From the NCBI GenBank assembly GCA_023666975.1, contig JAMPAW010000143.1, positions 1-8,836 of the forward strand: DNA of 8,836 nucleotides, in the 5' to 3' direction. Below, piece after piece: positions 1 through 7,774 of this stretch (position 1 is its first letter; each line of letters starts with the position of its first letter). A program made the translations under genes and the position numbers. Origin of the DNA: Clostridium sp. GTDB lineage: Bacteria; Bacillota_A; Clostridia; Lachnospirales; Lachnospiraceae. Under the pieces are notes generated by a model. That model did no database searches. It worked only from the letters and a program-made list of their open reading frames with translations, and was not told the origin of the DNA.

Positions 1-6
1 TGATCT

Positions 7-441
7 TCAAGTAATACCCATTTTTACATCAAAAACAGCTTCCTCTATTGCCTTTATACAGTTTTCGGTATCTTTCTTTATATCTTTACCCCAAAACCGC
101 AGTACCACCCATCCCATAGCTTTCAATCTTCTATTTACATCCTCATCTCGTTTGATATTTCTTTCGATTTTCATAATCCAATAGTCACTATTGTTACTCT
201 TCTCAATTCTCTTTCGTTGCACTTCCCAATCTTTTCCATGGAAAAACTCACTATCACAAAAAATCGCAATTTTGTATTTCGTGAGCACAATATCCGGTTT
301 TCCCGGAATTCTGGTATAATGCTTTCTATATTTGTACCCTTTCTTCCAAAGTGCTTTTCGCAGTATGCATTCTATCTCTGTATTTTTTGAACGTATATGC
401 TGCATATTCTTTTTCCTTTGTTCAGGAGTAAGATCATCCAT
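7..441 (-). CDS. vsr: Vsr-type very-short-patch repair endonuclease
   Basis: This 144-residue protein is a Vsr endonuclease. Vsr enzymes nick DNA 5' of the T in T:G mismatches made when 5-methylcytosine deaminates, starting repair to C:G. The family start RKKNMQHIRSKNTEIE is present, with E24 matching the E. coli active-site Glu, and IPGKPDIV places the catalytic Asp at D50. Then comes IFCDSEFFHGKDW (60-72); most relatives have FWHG where this has FFHG, with H68 kept. The end GWVVLRFWGKDI (110-121) is the usual last strand. The ATG has AAGGAG eight bases upstream, lying across the AIPR stop. It ends in TGA six bases from the window edge. It sits in the same operon as a cytosine-5 methyltransferase, as expected for this pair. 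It could instead act as a DNA-cutting subunit of the defence system, since Vsr-fold proteins do both. Confidence 0.92.
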   Translation of the reverse strand: MDDLTPEQRKKNMQHIRSKNTEIECILRKALWKKGYKYRKHYTRIPGKPDIVLTKYKIAIFCDSEFFHGKDWEVQRKRIEKSNNSDYWIMKIERNIKRDEDVNRRLKAMGWVVLRFWGKDIKKDTENCIKAIEEAVFDVKMGIT

Positions 442-449
442 AACAACTG

Positions 450-455
450 CTCCTT
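450..455 (-). promoter_or_regulatory. Ribosome binding site of vsr, overlapping the AIPR stop codon
   Basis: AAGGAG on the minus strand, eight bases before the vsr ATG. Its first two bases belong to the AIPR TAA stop (454-456), so ribosomes finishing AIPR are placed to start vsr. Confidence 0.78.
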
Positions 456-2631
456 ATGAAAATGTTAATGGCATTCCTTCTTCGACAAGCTTGTCCCGTG
501 TTCTTATTATAAATTTTGCCTGTTTGTCAGATGGTACTTTCCCTGTAATTGAAATATTTTTTGCCATTTTTAATAGTGAATCTTCCATATCAGTGAGAAG
601 TTTTCTTTCCTTTCCCCAATTATATACTTGATTCCAATAGCCTTCTCCTGATGAAATAATATATTTAAGATTATCCACTTCATTCTCTATTTTTCTTCCA
701 ATTTTAGCTTCCTTTTGTATATCCTTTATTTCAGAAACAGATACCAATGTCTTTATGAAAATATCTTGTATTGACCATTTTCTATCTTGCGCCCTCTCCC
801 AGCACAATTCTCTTTTACACCACTCTGTTACATTTTCGACCATTCTGGATGGTTCTGTAATATATTCATACACTTCATCACATAAAATAGACATTTGCTG
901 CCGAAGCTCTTGATATATACTCTGCTGTGACCATATTTTAATAAAGTCCAAAGTATAGTCTTTACAGTTTTTTTGTATATAGTCAAACAAAATACTCATT
1001 GCATAAGCTATAACATTCGCTTTATAAGAATGCTTTTCCTTCCACCATGTCTTTTGCCTAACAATCTCGTCTGTTGCTTTAAATATGATTGCCAAAGAAA
1101 CAACTCGTTTAAAATAATATACATTAAACACCTCATCATTTTTATCCCATTGCCTTTTTATCTCATTTGAAAATGCCTTTACTAAAGCCTGCTTCCCTTT
1201 GCTCACTATATGTGGAACACAGTTATAAATCTCCATATATTTTGCCAAATCAACCAGTTTGATAACCTGTCCCGCAGGATAACGCATTTCATACTGTTTC
1301 ATTTGACTGGATTTGGGTTTAAACTTCATTTTACCTTGATTATATTGTCCTTTAGCTCTTTCGTAATACCAATATTGTTGATATTGATTTCCTTTCACGG
1401 CAGGTGCGGGGGTTTTTCTTGAATACCCTTCCATCCGAATATGAAATGGATGATTCGAGAAGAAATCAGATGCATCAACTTTATTTTGAGAGTTTGAATA
1501 CTCTGATATTTTAGGTATAATCCGCTCCGACATACTATGCTCTAAAACTGATATTTTCATTGGGACATACAACTTGGATATATCAATATAATCGTCCTTT
1601 CTTTGAGTAAGTAAAGTATATGCGATAGAGGCAGTAGTCTGTCCCCCATTCACAATCTGCAAATCTTTAATTCTTTTTATGATCAGTCCTTCCTGTGTCA
1701 TTTCCGTATCAATTTCAGTTGCAGTCGCTGCTATACCATTGTTATATGCAAAAAACATCTCTGGATAATTTTTAATAGTATTCTGAATACTTTTATTTAC
1801 TTTTCCTCTCGCACTTAAAAAAGAGCGCACATTTCCCTCTAAAAGTCTGGAACCGAATTCTAAATATAAATCATTTAATACTTGTCCCGGAACAACAGCT
1901 AAATAAGATGTATATGTAATGATATTAGCTGGTATCGTTTCCCTTGTGCTTTCTTCCTCGTAACTTATTGGTACTTCTATATCAGCTTTCACATTTTCAT
2001 ACTCTACCGCTTTTACGCAGGAAATACCATTAATTCCCATATTTTCAAATATAATTTCTACACTTTCCTTTTGCGTTGTCGAACTTATAATATCAAAAAT
2101 TCTAGATATGTCCCAGACATTTCTTTCAACATTGATTCCTGCTATTTCAATGTCCTTTATATTCTTTACTCTTTGACGATTATACGCATCTGTTAATATA
2201 TAAAATCGAAATTTTGTAATCTCTGCTACTTTTTCATGTAACAGCATATTGAACTCATATTCCTGAGAACTTTCTTCAAAGCCCATCTTATATTTAGTCG
2301 CTTCCACGACAAAATGGCGGATGAGATTAAACTTAATTTCAATATCTTTTGCATTGATAGAGTCATTCTCATACGGACCATGATAGTCTAAGATGAACAC
2401 GCAGCAACTGCCATCTGCATCATCAAAAGCATATCCGTCAATCTCCATGTTTGCTCTTTTATGGGAAATTCCTTCTTGATGGCACTCAATAAAATCATCA
2501 AATTCCTCTCCTGCTGCAAGAACATCTGTGACATAATAAAGGAACTCTTTGTCCGGAGTACTATTGCCATCTGCCGCTGCTCTAACCGCCATATCCTCTA
2601 ATAATTGCTCTCTATATTCTTCAACAGTCAA
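454..2631 (-). CDS. AIPR-domain protein (abortive infection phage resistance family)
   Basis: This 725-residue protein carries the AIPR domain, first named in lactococcal abortive infection and common in MORC/Z1 operons. The core reads LLEGNVRSFL (263-272), EMFFAYNNGIAATA (291-304) and DLQIVNGGQTTASI (323-336); the YNNG and IVNGGQT blocks are the family hallmark. The first 120 residues contain EIDGYAFD (63-70) followed by CCVFILDYHG (76-85). This resembles the nuclease-like N-terminal domain of many AIPR proteins, but without the usual acidic-x-Lys. The C-terminal half is helical with no motif I know. The start is TTG, chosen because the frame overlaps the preceding stop by four bases (TTGA) and AAGGAGG lies seven bases upstream. 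The stop is TAA. The role is probably an effector or nuclease-linked subunit, but the biochemical activity of AIPR is not settled to my knowledge. Confidence 0.9.
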   Translation of the reverse strand: MTVEEYREQLLEDMAVRAAADGNSTPDKEFLYYVTDVLAAGEEFDDFIECHQEGISHKRANMEIDGYAFDDADGSCCVFILDYHGPYENDSINAKDIEIKFNLIRHFVVEATKYKMGFEESSQEYEFNMLLHEKVAEITKFRFYILTDAYNRQRVKNIKDIEIAGINVERNVWDISRIFDIISSTTQKESVEIIFENMGINGISCVKAVEYENVKADIEVPISYEEESTRETIPANIITYTSYLAVVPGQVLNDLYLEFGSRLLEGNVRSFLSARGKVNKSIQNTIKNYPEMFFAYNNGIAATATEIDTEMTQEGLIIKRIKDLQIVNGGQTTASIAYTLLTQRKDDYIDISKLYVPMKISVLEHSMSERIIPKISEYSNSQNKVDASDFFSNHPFHIRMEGYSRKTPAPAVKGNQYQQYWYYERAKGQYNQGKMKFKPKSSQMKQYEMRYPAGQVIKLVDLAKYMEIYNCVPHIVSKGKQALVKAFSNEIKRQWDKNDEVFNVYYFKRVVSLAIIFKATDEIVRQKTWWKEKHSYKANVIAYAMSILFDYIQKNCKDYTLDFIKIWSQQSIYQELRQQMSILCDEVYEYITEPSRMVENVTEWCKRELCWERAQDRKWSIQDIFIKTLVSVSEIKDIQKEAKIGRKIENEVDNLKYIISSGEGYWNQVYNWGKERKLLTDMEDSLLKMAKNISITGKVPSDKQAKFIIRTRDKLVEEGMPLTFS

Positions 2632-3548
2632 ACCAAATCCTCCTTAAATCTCTCAATTCCATCAAGCATGATTGTATACTGAGCATTTCCGATAGCACTA
2701 TCAACATCCTTCTTACGAATTCGTGGGAATGCTTCATCCACATTGTACGATTGCCTGCCTTTATATAGAAAATTCCATAAATTATATTCCTCATCAAACG
2801 AATATCCTATATTATCCAATTTTGTCTGAAAAACATTTAGATTCTCAACATCTATAATCAAGCTGATAATTTCAGCAATCAATTTATTGATATTAATAGA
2901 ATTCTCTACAACTGTACTCGTATCTTCCAGCCGAACCACTATTAAATGTCCATTTTTATCAGATTCAAGCTGTTCCAGCGAACTAATCTTTACCTGCAGA
3001 GCATTCTCATTAACACTCTTTACTTCATACCAAGTGTCAGCAATCTCAAAATCTTTGTGTCCTAACAACGGTCCCATCCATGCCTGAACTGCTCTTTCTT
3101 CACCCCACCTTGTCAAAATACCTTCTTTTAAAATCAGCAGTTCGCCAATTAGTCCTTTTATCTCCTGTTTATCCAATACGGTCTGCTTTTTCTTTCCGAA
3201 CATTTCTTTCCAATATTTCCACCTCATAATTGCGCATATAATCGCCTGTTCTCTCCCTGCTTTTTCACAAACAGCAATAATGTCATTACAAAAAATTAAA
3301 AATAATGATTCATAAGCTGTATCCAACAAAGAAAATGATAATGCCATTTTTCCGTCATTACGCATTTTTAATGCCACTTCTATCAATTTTGTTGAACTAA
3401 TTTGCTTATATATTGAATTTTCGGTAATCACAACCGTCATTCTACCATCATCATCAAATCCCACAAATATATTAACGGCATATGTACTATTAATACGTTG
3501 AAAGGTTCTGTTTGCTTTCCCCTTTTCAAATTTAGACTTTAAATCCAT
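2628..3548 (-). CDS. DUF4420 PD-(D/E)XK-motif protein, probable nuclease subunit
   Basis: This 306-residue protein matches the DUF4420 family, described as PD-(D/E)XK-motif proteins with a restriction-endonuclease fold. The visible pattern is IKGLIGELLIL (130-140, with E136), then KDFE with D166, then YEVKS (174-178, with E175 and K177). Together these make a complete E...D...ExK metal-binding set, so nuclease activity is plausible. The segment before it (1-125) is a mixed alpha/beta region with no named motif; the end (about 190-306) is mostly helical. It sits between Z1 and AIPR as in MZA/MORC-type operons and is likely the DNA-cutting partner. Its ATG shares one base with the Z1 stop (TAATG), with GAGAGG about ten bases upstream. 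Its TGA overlaps the TTG start of the next gene by four bases. Cleavage itself is inferred from the motif. Confidence 0.87.
   Translation of the reverse strand: MDLKSKFEKGKANRTFQRINSTYAVNIFVGFDDDGRMTVVITENSIYKQISSTKLIEVALKMRNDGKMALSFSLLDTAYESLFLIFCNDIIAVCEKAGREQAIICAIMRWKYWKEMFGKKKQTVLDKQEIKGLIGELLILKEGILTRWGEERAVQAWMGPLLGHKDFEIADTWYEVKSVNENALQVKISSLEQLESDKNGHLIVVRLEDTSTVVENSININKLIAEIISLIIDVENLNVFQTKLDNIGYSFDEEYNLWNFLYKGRQSYNVDEAFPRIRKKDVDSAIGNAQYTIMLDGIERFKEDLV
2639..2645 (-). promoter_or_regulatory. Ribosome binding site fixing the TTG start of the AIPR gene
   Basis: AAGGAGG on the minus strand, inside the end of the DUF4420 gene and seven bases before TTG at 2629-2631. Its strength and spacing support the unusual TTG start, which overlaps the DUF4420 TGA as TTGA and suggests translational coupling. 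Confidence 0.8.
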
Positions 3549-6283
3549 TAATCGTCATCCTCTCCCAGATCTAATTCTTCTTCAAATATCTTCTGTATAG
3601 CAATTTTATTTAATACATACTTTACATATTTTGTTTCCTGATCTGATAGAGATGGGATTCCCATTCCAAAGCCAATAACATAGTCCTGAGAAGAATATTG
3701 CTCTTTAATCTTTTCTTCTTGTTCGCTGAATTCTGACTGTTTACACTCATTTAAGTCAACAGCAAATATTGTAAGTAAAGGATTTCTATTCACACTTATG
3801 AAATAATCATTTGGTGCTAAATTATTTTTTTCGCTGTTCTCTTTTAATTCCTTCACTTTCTCTTTAGATAAAGTCGCTGAAGCATCGCCACCTCCGGCTA
3901 AATGCTTTTTACTTCCTGACATTTTCAAAATTTTCCCATCATTCTCAATCGAAAAACTTCTCGATACACAATGGTATTTTATAGAATTATAAAGTTCAAT
4001 TTCTCGCTCTGATTTTCCAGATGCAAAAGCAATATCCCACTTTTTCAATTCCTCGCCACGATACTCTCTAATAAACCTTTTTATAGCCATTGTGTTGAAC
4101 TTTTCATTTTTAGGCGACACCTCTATCTCATCCAAAAAGTCCAGTATCACTTGTATCTTTACATCCCTTATAATATATTGACCGCCTTCTATCTTTGGAA
4201 TATACTCATCCCCATATGTCATACAAGTCTTTATTAAACTATTTATACTCTTCAAATTTCTCCTATTTTTCTCTACATCTGCATAAATTTCCGGTGTATC
4301 AATATACACTCCGCTAAAACTTATAGCACACTCCATTTCCTCAGTACTGCGCATTTTGTTTCGTGCTGTTACAATCAGTGCTGTTAAATCTGACCTGACA
4401 CGTAATCCAAAATCTTTTGGTGTTAATCCTGAATCTTCAAAGCGTTTTACTTCCTCTCTCAATTCATCTGTTGCCTGACTAATATAACGATACCATTCAA
4501 TGCTGTCATCTGACATCCATATACGGCAAAACTCTGCATATTTCCCCCGATATCCAAACCATCTTCCCATCTGCATTAAAGTATCATACATACGCGAGTT
4601 TCTGTAAAAATAACTTATTACCAAACCTTCCAAAGTCAACCCTCGTGAAAGACTCATTCCACCGACAGCGATTAAGCGCAATCCATGTAGATAATCATCA
4701 TAGTTTAAATTTTGACCATTACGCTGATTTATTGTCTGTACCATAATACTGCCACATGAGTTGTATAATTGTACTTGTACTTCCTTCCATGCAAAATCGA
4801 CATTTGAATATATTGATTCATATGTTTCTTTCAACTGCTTTATATATGTATCCTGCAATGCCTTATCTGTAGGTAGTTTGCAATATAGTTTACACGCATT
4901 TTGTACATTTTTTAAATACTCATTAACTAACCCGCTTACTTCCTCCTGCACAGCAGTGAACCTGCTGACATTTATAAGCATTGACCTGTGATTATCTGAA
5001 AGTCCTATCAAATCCTCCATAGTATTTGCAAGCACGAATGCTTCAATGGCTGTTTTTAAGTCTTTCGGAAGTTCTCTCACATGAATTGAAGATTTATGTT
5101 TCAATGGCAGGATAAATTCTATGCTTTGGGGATTCCTAAAATTATCATCTATCTCCACAAGCATATAACCTGCATCTCCATCTTCTGCGAAGATATTTCT
5201 TGCACCTGTATAATTTGACGGCGCATTCAATGAATATATATAATCTTTCGGGAAAAGATCCTCTTCCAACATAGCATCATAACTATCCGGATCAATAAAA
5301 ATATTCGCAAATGGAGTTGCTGTAAAACCTACATAACTGGATTTCTCAAATTTGCTAATCAAATCTCGAATCTGTCCATTTATTGCCGTTGGCGAATCCT
5401 CATCTTTATTTGTATTTACAGATGCATTATCCGCTTCATCATCTATCATTAAAATTGACTGTCGAATTTTTTGCTGTCCGTTTTGATTAAATGTTGTCAG
5501 CCATTTATTTAATCTTTTAAGAATTGATGAGTTTTTCTTAACAACAAAAATAACCGGTCCGTTAATATTCCGTAAGTCAAACCCTAAATTATTTGCATTT
5601 TGCTGTTTAAAATCATCTGTTGTTGAAGTCAGCACCATCGGACGAATAGACGAATCATATTTTCCAACTCCTATAACTTGACCATTCTCCAGCATTTTCA
5701 TCATGGCATCACTATCTGCACCAACAAATCCTTCGTCAACCCGCATCTGTGTTTGTTTCCGCAATTTTTCTATCGTACCTGTCATCAGTACAATAACTTT
5801 ATATCCTGCATCTACCGCCTTACAGATTAATCCTAAATAATTACCAGTCTTACCCGATTGCACATCCCCTATAATCAATCCACGTCTGCTATATGCAACG
5901 TCTCTGCTTGGATCTCCTAATAAATCCGTCAATTTATCAAGAATATCATCCATTGTATTTACTACTTTAACGGAAAATCCTTTATCATTTAAAAGATACT
6001 TTTTGTATCGTTCCCAATATTTCATATCAAGCAAAGGTTTTTTATCCAAAAACCACTTCTCGTGTCCCTTTTCCTGAATAAGAGAACCCTGATCAAGTTT
6101 AATGGAAAACTCTGATTTAATTTCTGCCCTGACATTTTCTACTTCAACATCTGATAAGCTGGAAAAAGTCGGTAAGCTCCTTAATTCCTCTATTTTTTCA
6201 TCAATAGTCTGCTCTTTAATCTCTGGCTCACCTGCCAAAAAGGAACTTACAAGACCATGAAATCTCTTTTCAATATCATTCAT
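3548..6283 (-). CDS. Z1-domain superfamily 2 ATPase/helicase-like protein
   Basis: This 911-residue protein belongs to the Z1 family, ATPases related to superfamily 2 helicases and found in MutL/MORC-type restriction and anti-phage operons. Walker A is GDVQSGKT (139-146) and Walker B is LMIDDEAD (278-285). A motif III-like GFTATPFA follows at 319-326. The family-specific late motifs are GGMSLSRGLTLEGL (541-554) and QMGRWFGYR (571-579), the latter bearing the arginine-finger type residues. All core motifs look intact, so ATP-driven action on DNA is likely. About 135 residues precede the core and some 310 follow it with no motif I recognise. The ATG overlaps the end of the ATPase gene by 8 bases, and a GAGGAG at 6294-6299 lies ten bases upstream, so translation is probably coupled. 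The TAA stop shares one base with the next start. The family call is very secure; its exact DNA action is unknown to me. Confidence 0.93.
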   Translation of the reverse strand: MNDIEKRFHGLVSSFLAGEPEIKEQTIDEKIEELRSLPTFSSLSDVEVENVRAEIKSEFSIKLDQGSLIQEKGHEKWFLDKKPLLDMKYWERYKKYLLNDKGFSVKVVNTMDDILDKLTDLLGDPSRDVAYSRRGLIIGDVQSGKTGNYLGLICKAVDAGYKVIVLMTGTIEKLRKQTQMRVDEGFVGADSDAMMKMLENGQVIGVGKYDSSIRPMVLTSTTDDFKQQNANNLGFDLRNINGPVIFVVKKNSSILKRLNKWLTTFNQNGQQKIRQSILMIDDEADNASVNTNKDEDSPTAINGQIRDLISKFEKSSYVGFTATPFANIFIDPDSYDAMLEEDLFPKDYIYSLNAPSNYTGARNIFAEDGDAGYMLVEIDDNFRNPQSIEFILPLKHKSSIHVRELPKDLKTAIEAFVLANTMEDLIGLSDNHRSMLINVSRFTAVQEEVSGLVNEYLKNVQNACKLYCKLPTDKALQDTYIKQLKETYESIYSNVDFAWKEVQVQLYNSCGSIMVQTINQRNGQNLNYDDYLHGLRLIAVGGMSLSRGLTLEGLVISYFYRNSRMYDTLMQMGRWFGYRGKYAEFCRIWMSDDSIEWYRYISQATDELREEVKRFEDSGLTPKDFGLRVRSDLTALIVTARNKMRSTEEMECAISFSGVYIDTPEIYADVEKNRRNLKSINSLIKTCMTYGDEYIPKIEGGQYIIRDVKIQVILDFLDEIEVSPKNEKFNTMAIKRFIREYRGEELKKWDIAFASGKSEREIELYNSIKYHCVSRSFSIENDGKILKMSGSKKHLAGGGDASATLSKEKVKELKENSEKNNLAPNDYFISVNRNPLLTIFAVDLNECKQSEFSEQEEKIKEQYSSQDYVIGFGMGIPSLSDQETKYVKYVLNKIAIQKIFEEELDLGEDDD

Positions 6284-7280
6284 TATTTTCTATCTCCTCT
6301 TGAATGCGCTTTTTTATTTCCTCATAATTACAATATGGTTCCGTATTCATAAATGCTTTGTAATACTCTACTATATGAAGTCCTTTTGATTTAACATAAT
6401 CCATCTGAATCTGTAGTTCATCCCACACGTCTTCCATCTCCTCATTACATTCTTCAATAGCACCTTTTGCCATATCTACATATAATGCATTAACAGGAAA
6501 TGCTTCTTCTATCCCTTTTATAACTGAATCCAGAAGTTTTAATTGTTCTGGTTCCATAGTTTCAAGTAAAAGTCTTAACTGGGGAATTTTGCGGTTAATT
6601 GCATATCTATATCCATCCCGCATTTTAATTTTTTCCCAAATCACTTCTATATTCTTATCATTCTTTTCCTTTCTTCCTCTATATGTATATACTTTTTCAC
6701 TATTTAAAACCGTTTCGTAAACAGCATTAAACATATTCTTTTTTATAATATCAGGAAGTGAAGCTGTACTCTTTTTTATATCAATTGACCACATATAGTC
6801 TAAAGAGTTAGGAATATCAACCCTTACTCTTGCCAGCTTATTCAGTTCATCTTTTCTTTCAAGCCTAAACCATGTACCCCATATAATCAGCCGCTTATTT
6901 CTATATACATAAAAACCCTGCTCACTACGAATACGCTCTTTTCCTCCAAGCTTATCTAAATCTTCCTGTTTTAATTTTGACAAATGTGGTAACACATAAG
7001 GTTTCAATGTAATCTTTTCATAATTTATATAAAATGAACTTTCTCTCTTTTTCTGAGTAGCCGGGTGTGTACTCAAAAAAGGATCGCGTCCCACAATATT
7101 TATGCCATTTAACTTAATCGTAAGCCCTTCCTCTATAAATCTATGAAATACAAGTGAAATATGACTTTCCATGTCATTCAAACTTTTATTAAATGTTGTG
7201 TTAATATCAGCAGTACTTTCCTTAACCCGATCAAAATTCTCCAAAAGAATGTACGTTCCTGCTTTAACTTTATCCAGCAT
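6276..7280 (-). CDS. C-terminal fragment of MORC-like ATPase (end of GHKL fold plus S5-like domain)
   Basis: This is the longest ATG-initiated frame after the internal stop, 334 residues. Residues 7-16 (AGTYILLENF) resemble the late GT strand motif of MutL-type ATPase domains. QGFYVYRNKRLI at 121-132 is typical of the S5-like transducer domain of MORC/MutL relatives, where a basic residue usually reaches the ATP phosphates. RVRVDIPNS with the following W-x-IDIKKS (151-171) is also usual for this group. The rest is mostly helical and acidic near the end. The ATG has no good ribosome binding site: a GAGGAG lies about 24 bases upstream, too far, and better spaced for an out-of-frame ATG that stops after three codons. 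Independent translation is therefore doubtful. The gene ends in TGA, overlapping the Z1 start by 8 bases (ATGAATGA). Confidence 0.65.
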   Translation of the reverse strand: MLDKVKAGTYILLENFDRVKESTADINTTFNKSLNDMESHISLVFHRFIEEGLTIKLNGINIVGRDPFLSTHPATQKKRESSFYINYEKITLKPYVLPHLSKLKQEDLDKLGGKERIRSEQGFYVYRNKRLIIWGTWFRLERKDELNKLARVRVDIPNSLDYMWSIDIKKSTASLPDIIKKNMFNAVYETVLNSEKVYTYRGRKEKNDKNIEVIWEKIKMRDGYRYAINRKIPQLRLLLETMEPEQLKLLDSVIKGIEEAFPVNALYVDMAKGAIEECNEEMEDVWDELQIQMDYVKSKGLHIVEYYKAFMNTEPYCNYEEIKKRIQEEIENNE

Positions 7281-7331
7281 CTCTATATAAACATATTCTT
7301 TTATCTCCTCGTCCGAAAAACACTTCAGTAC

Positions 7332-7730
7332 TCATGCACCTTTTTCAATAACGAAATCAAGATCCCATGAATATGCACTTATTTCATTATATTTCTTGCT
7401 GACAACCACTAACCGCCGACACTGCGACAAGGAAGCCGCTTTAAGACCTAAGCCAAATCTTCCTAAATCATCACTATCTCTTTTATCCAAAGGATTTTTG
7501 CTGCCATATCGCATTGCTTCATATAACTCATCCTTTGACATTCCGCATCCGTTATCAAATATTACCATCCAAGGATCTGTAGATGGTTCTGATAAGATAG
7601 ATATTTCGTCAGCTTTTGCACTAATGCTGTTATCAATCAAATCCGCAATAGCTGAGGGAAAAGAATACCCTAATGAACGCATTGATTCAATTAACGATGG
7701 TGCAAACGGTACACAATTCTGTTCATACAT
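7332..7730 (-). CDS. N-terminal fragment of MORC-like GHKL ATPase (ATP-binding motifs)
   Basis: This 132-residue product holds the first part of a GHKL ATP-binding domain. Visible motifs are the N-box ADLIDNSISA (residues 29-38, with N34 as the Mg-binding Asn), G1 DNGCGM (59-64) and G2 GRFGLGLKAAS (90-100), the ATP lid. In MutL and MORC proteins the N-box usually starts with a general-base Glu; here the matching residue is Asp30. The ATG start is backed by a strong GGGAGG site seven bases upstream. The product ends ...DFVIEKGA at a TGA in the middle of the fold, so the final strands are missing and stable ATPase activity is unlikely without the second part. The next piece continues in the same frame, which marks this as the 5' half of one broken gene. 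Confidence 0.8.
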   Translation of the reverse strand: MYEQNCVPFAPSLIESMRSLGYSFPSAIADLIDNSISAKADEISILSEPSTDPWMVIFDNGCGMSKDELYEAMRYGSKNPLDKRDSDDLGRFGLGLKAASLSQCRRLVVVSKKYNEISAYSWDLDFVIEKGA

Positions 7731-7737
7731 TCTTTTT

Positions 7738-7743
7738 CCTCCC
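7738..7743 (-). promoter_or_regulatory. Ribosome binding site of the MORC-like ATPase gene
   Basis: GGGAGG on the minus strand, seven bases before the ATG at 7728-7730. It fixes the start of the ATPase gene and shows that this gene can initiate on its own, unlike the overlapping genes after it. No convincing promoter is seen in the 44-base gap in which it lies. Confidence 0.8.
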
Positions 7744-7774
7744 AGCGGTACAAATCAATTTCTTTTTATAATAC

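Larger units (their letters stand above)
6276..7730 (-). pseudogene. MORC/MutL-like GHKL ATPase gene interrupted by an in-frame TGA
   Basis: The whole reading frame encodes about 484 codons of a GHKL ATPase (Hsp90/MutL/MORC type) with an S5-like second domain, interrupted only by TGA at 7332-7334 (codon 133). The frame is identical on both sides and the 17 codons after the stop (7281-7331) are open, so there is no frameshift. Before the stop lie the N, G1 and G2 ATP-binding motifs; after it lie the end of the ATPase fold (AGTYILLENF) and the S5-like domain. Neither piece holds a full ATPase. In related MORC-type proteins this ATPase is thought to clamp on or remodel DNA together with Z1 and nuclease partners. 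A TGG (Trp) to TGA change is the simplest origin, equal to C-to-T at 7332 on the plus strand. I call it a probable pseudogene; a sequencing error, stop readthrough or a split protein remain possible. Confidence 0.75.

Noticed and set aside
332..631. Plus-strand open frame of 99 codons opposite vsr and the AIPR end
   Set aside because: It is low-complexity and hydrophobic with no domain, and lies antisense to two well-supported genes.
7332..7334. TGA read as Trp by a variant genetic code
   Set aside because: vsr, the DUF4420 gene and the ATPase gene all end in TGA at sensible places, two of them overlapping the next start, and Trp is encoded by TGG elsewhere in the window.
7281..7334. Selenocysteine insertion at the internal TGA
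   Set aside because: The only nearby stem-loop is short and too close to the TGA for a typical bacterial SECIS element, and no selenoprotein of this family is known to me.
7281..7345. Phase variation by slippage in the ATPase gene
   Set aside because: The frame is the same on both sides of the stop, so the defect is a base substitution rather than a repeat-length change; the nearby A5 run is not the cause.
7731..7774. Promoter in the gap between the methyltransferase and ATPase genes
   Set aside because: A TATTAT is present on the minus strand, but no fitting -35 box lies about 17 bases upstream; in AT-rich DNA this is expected by chance.
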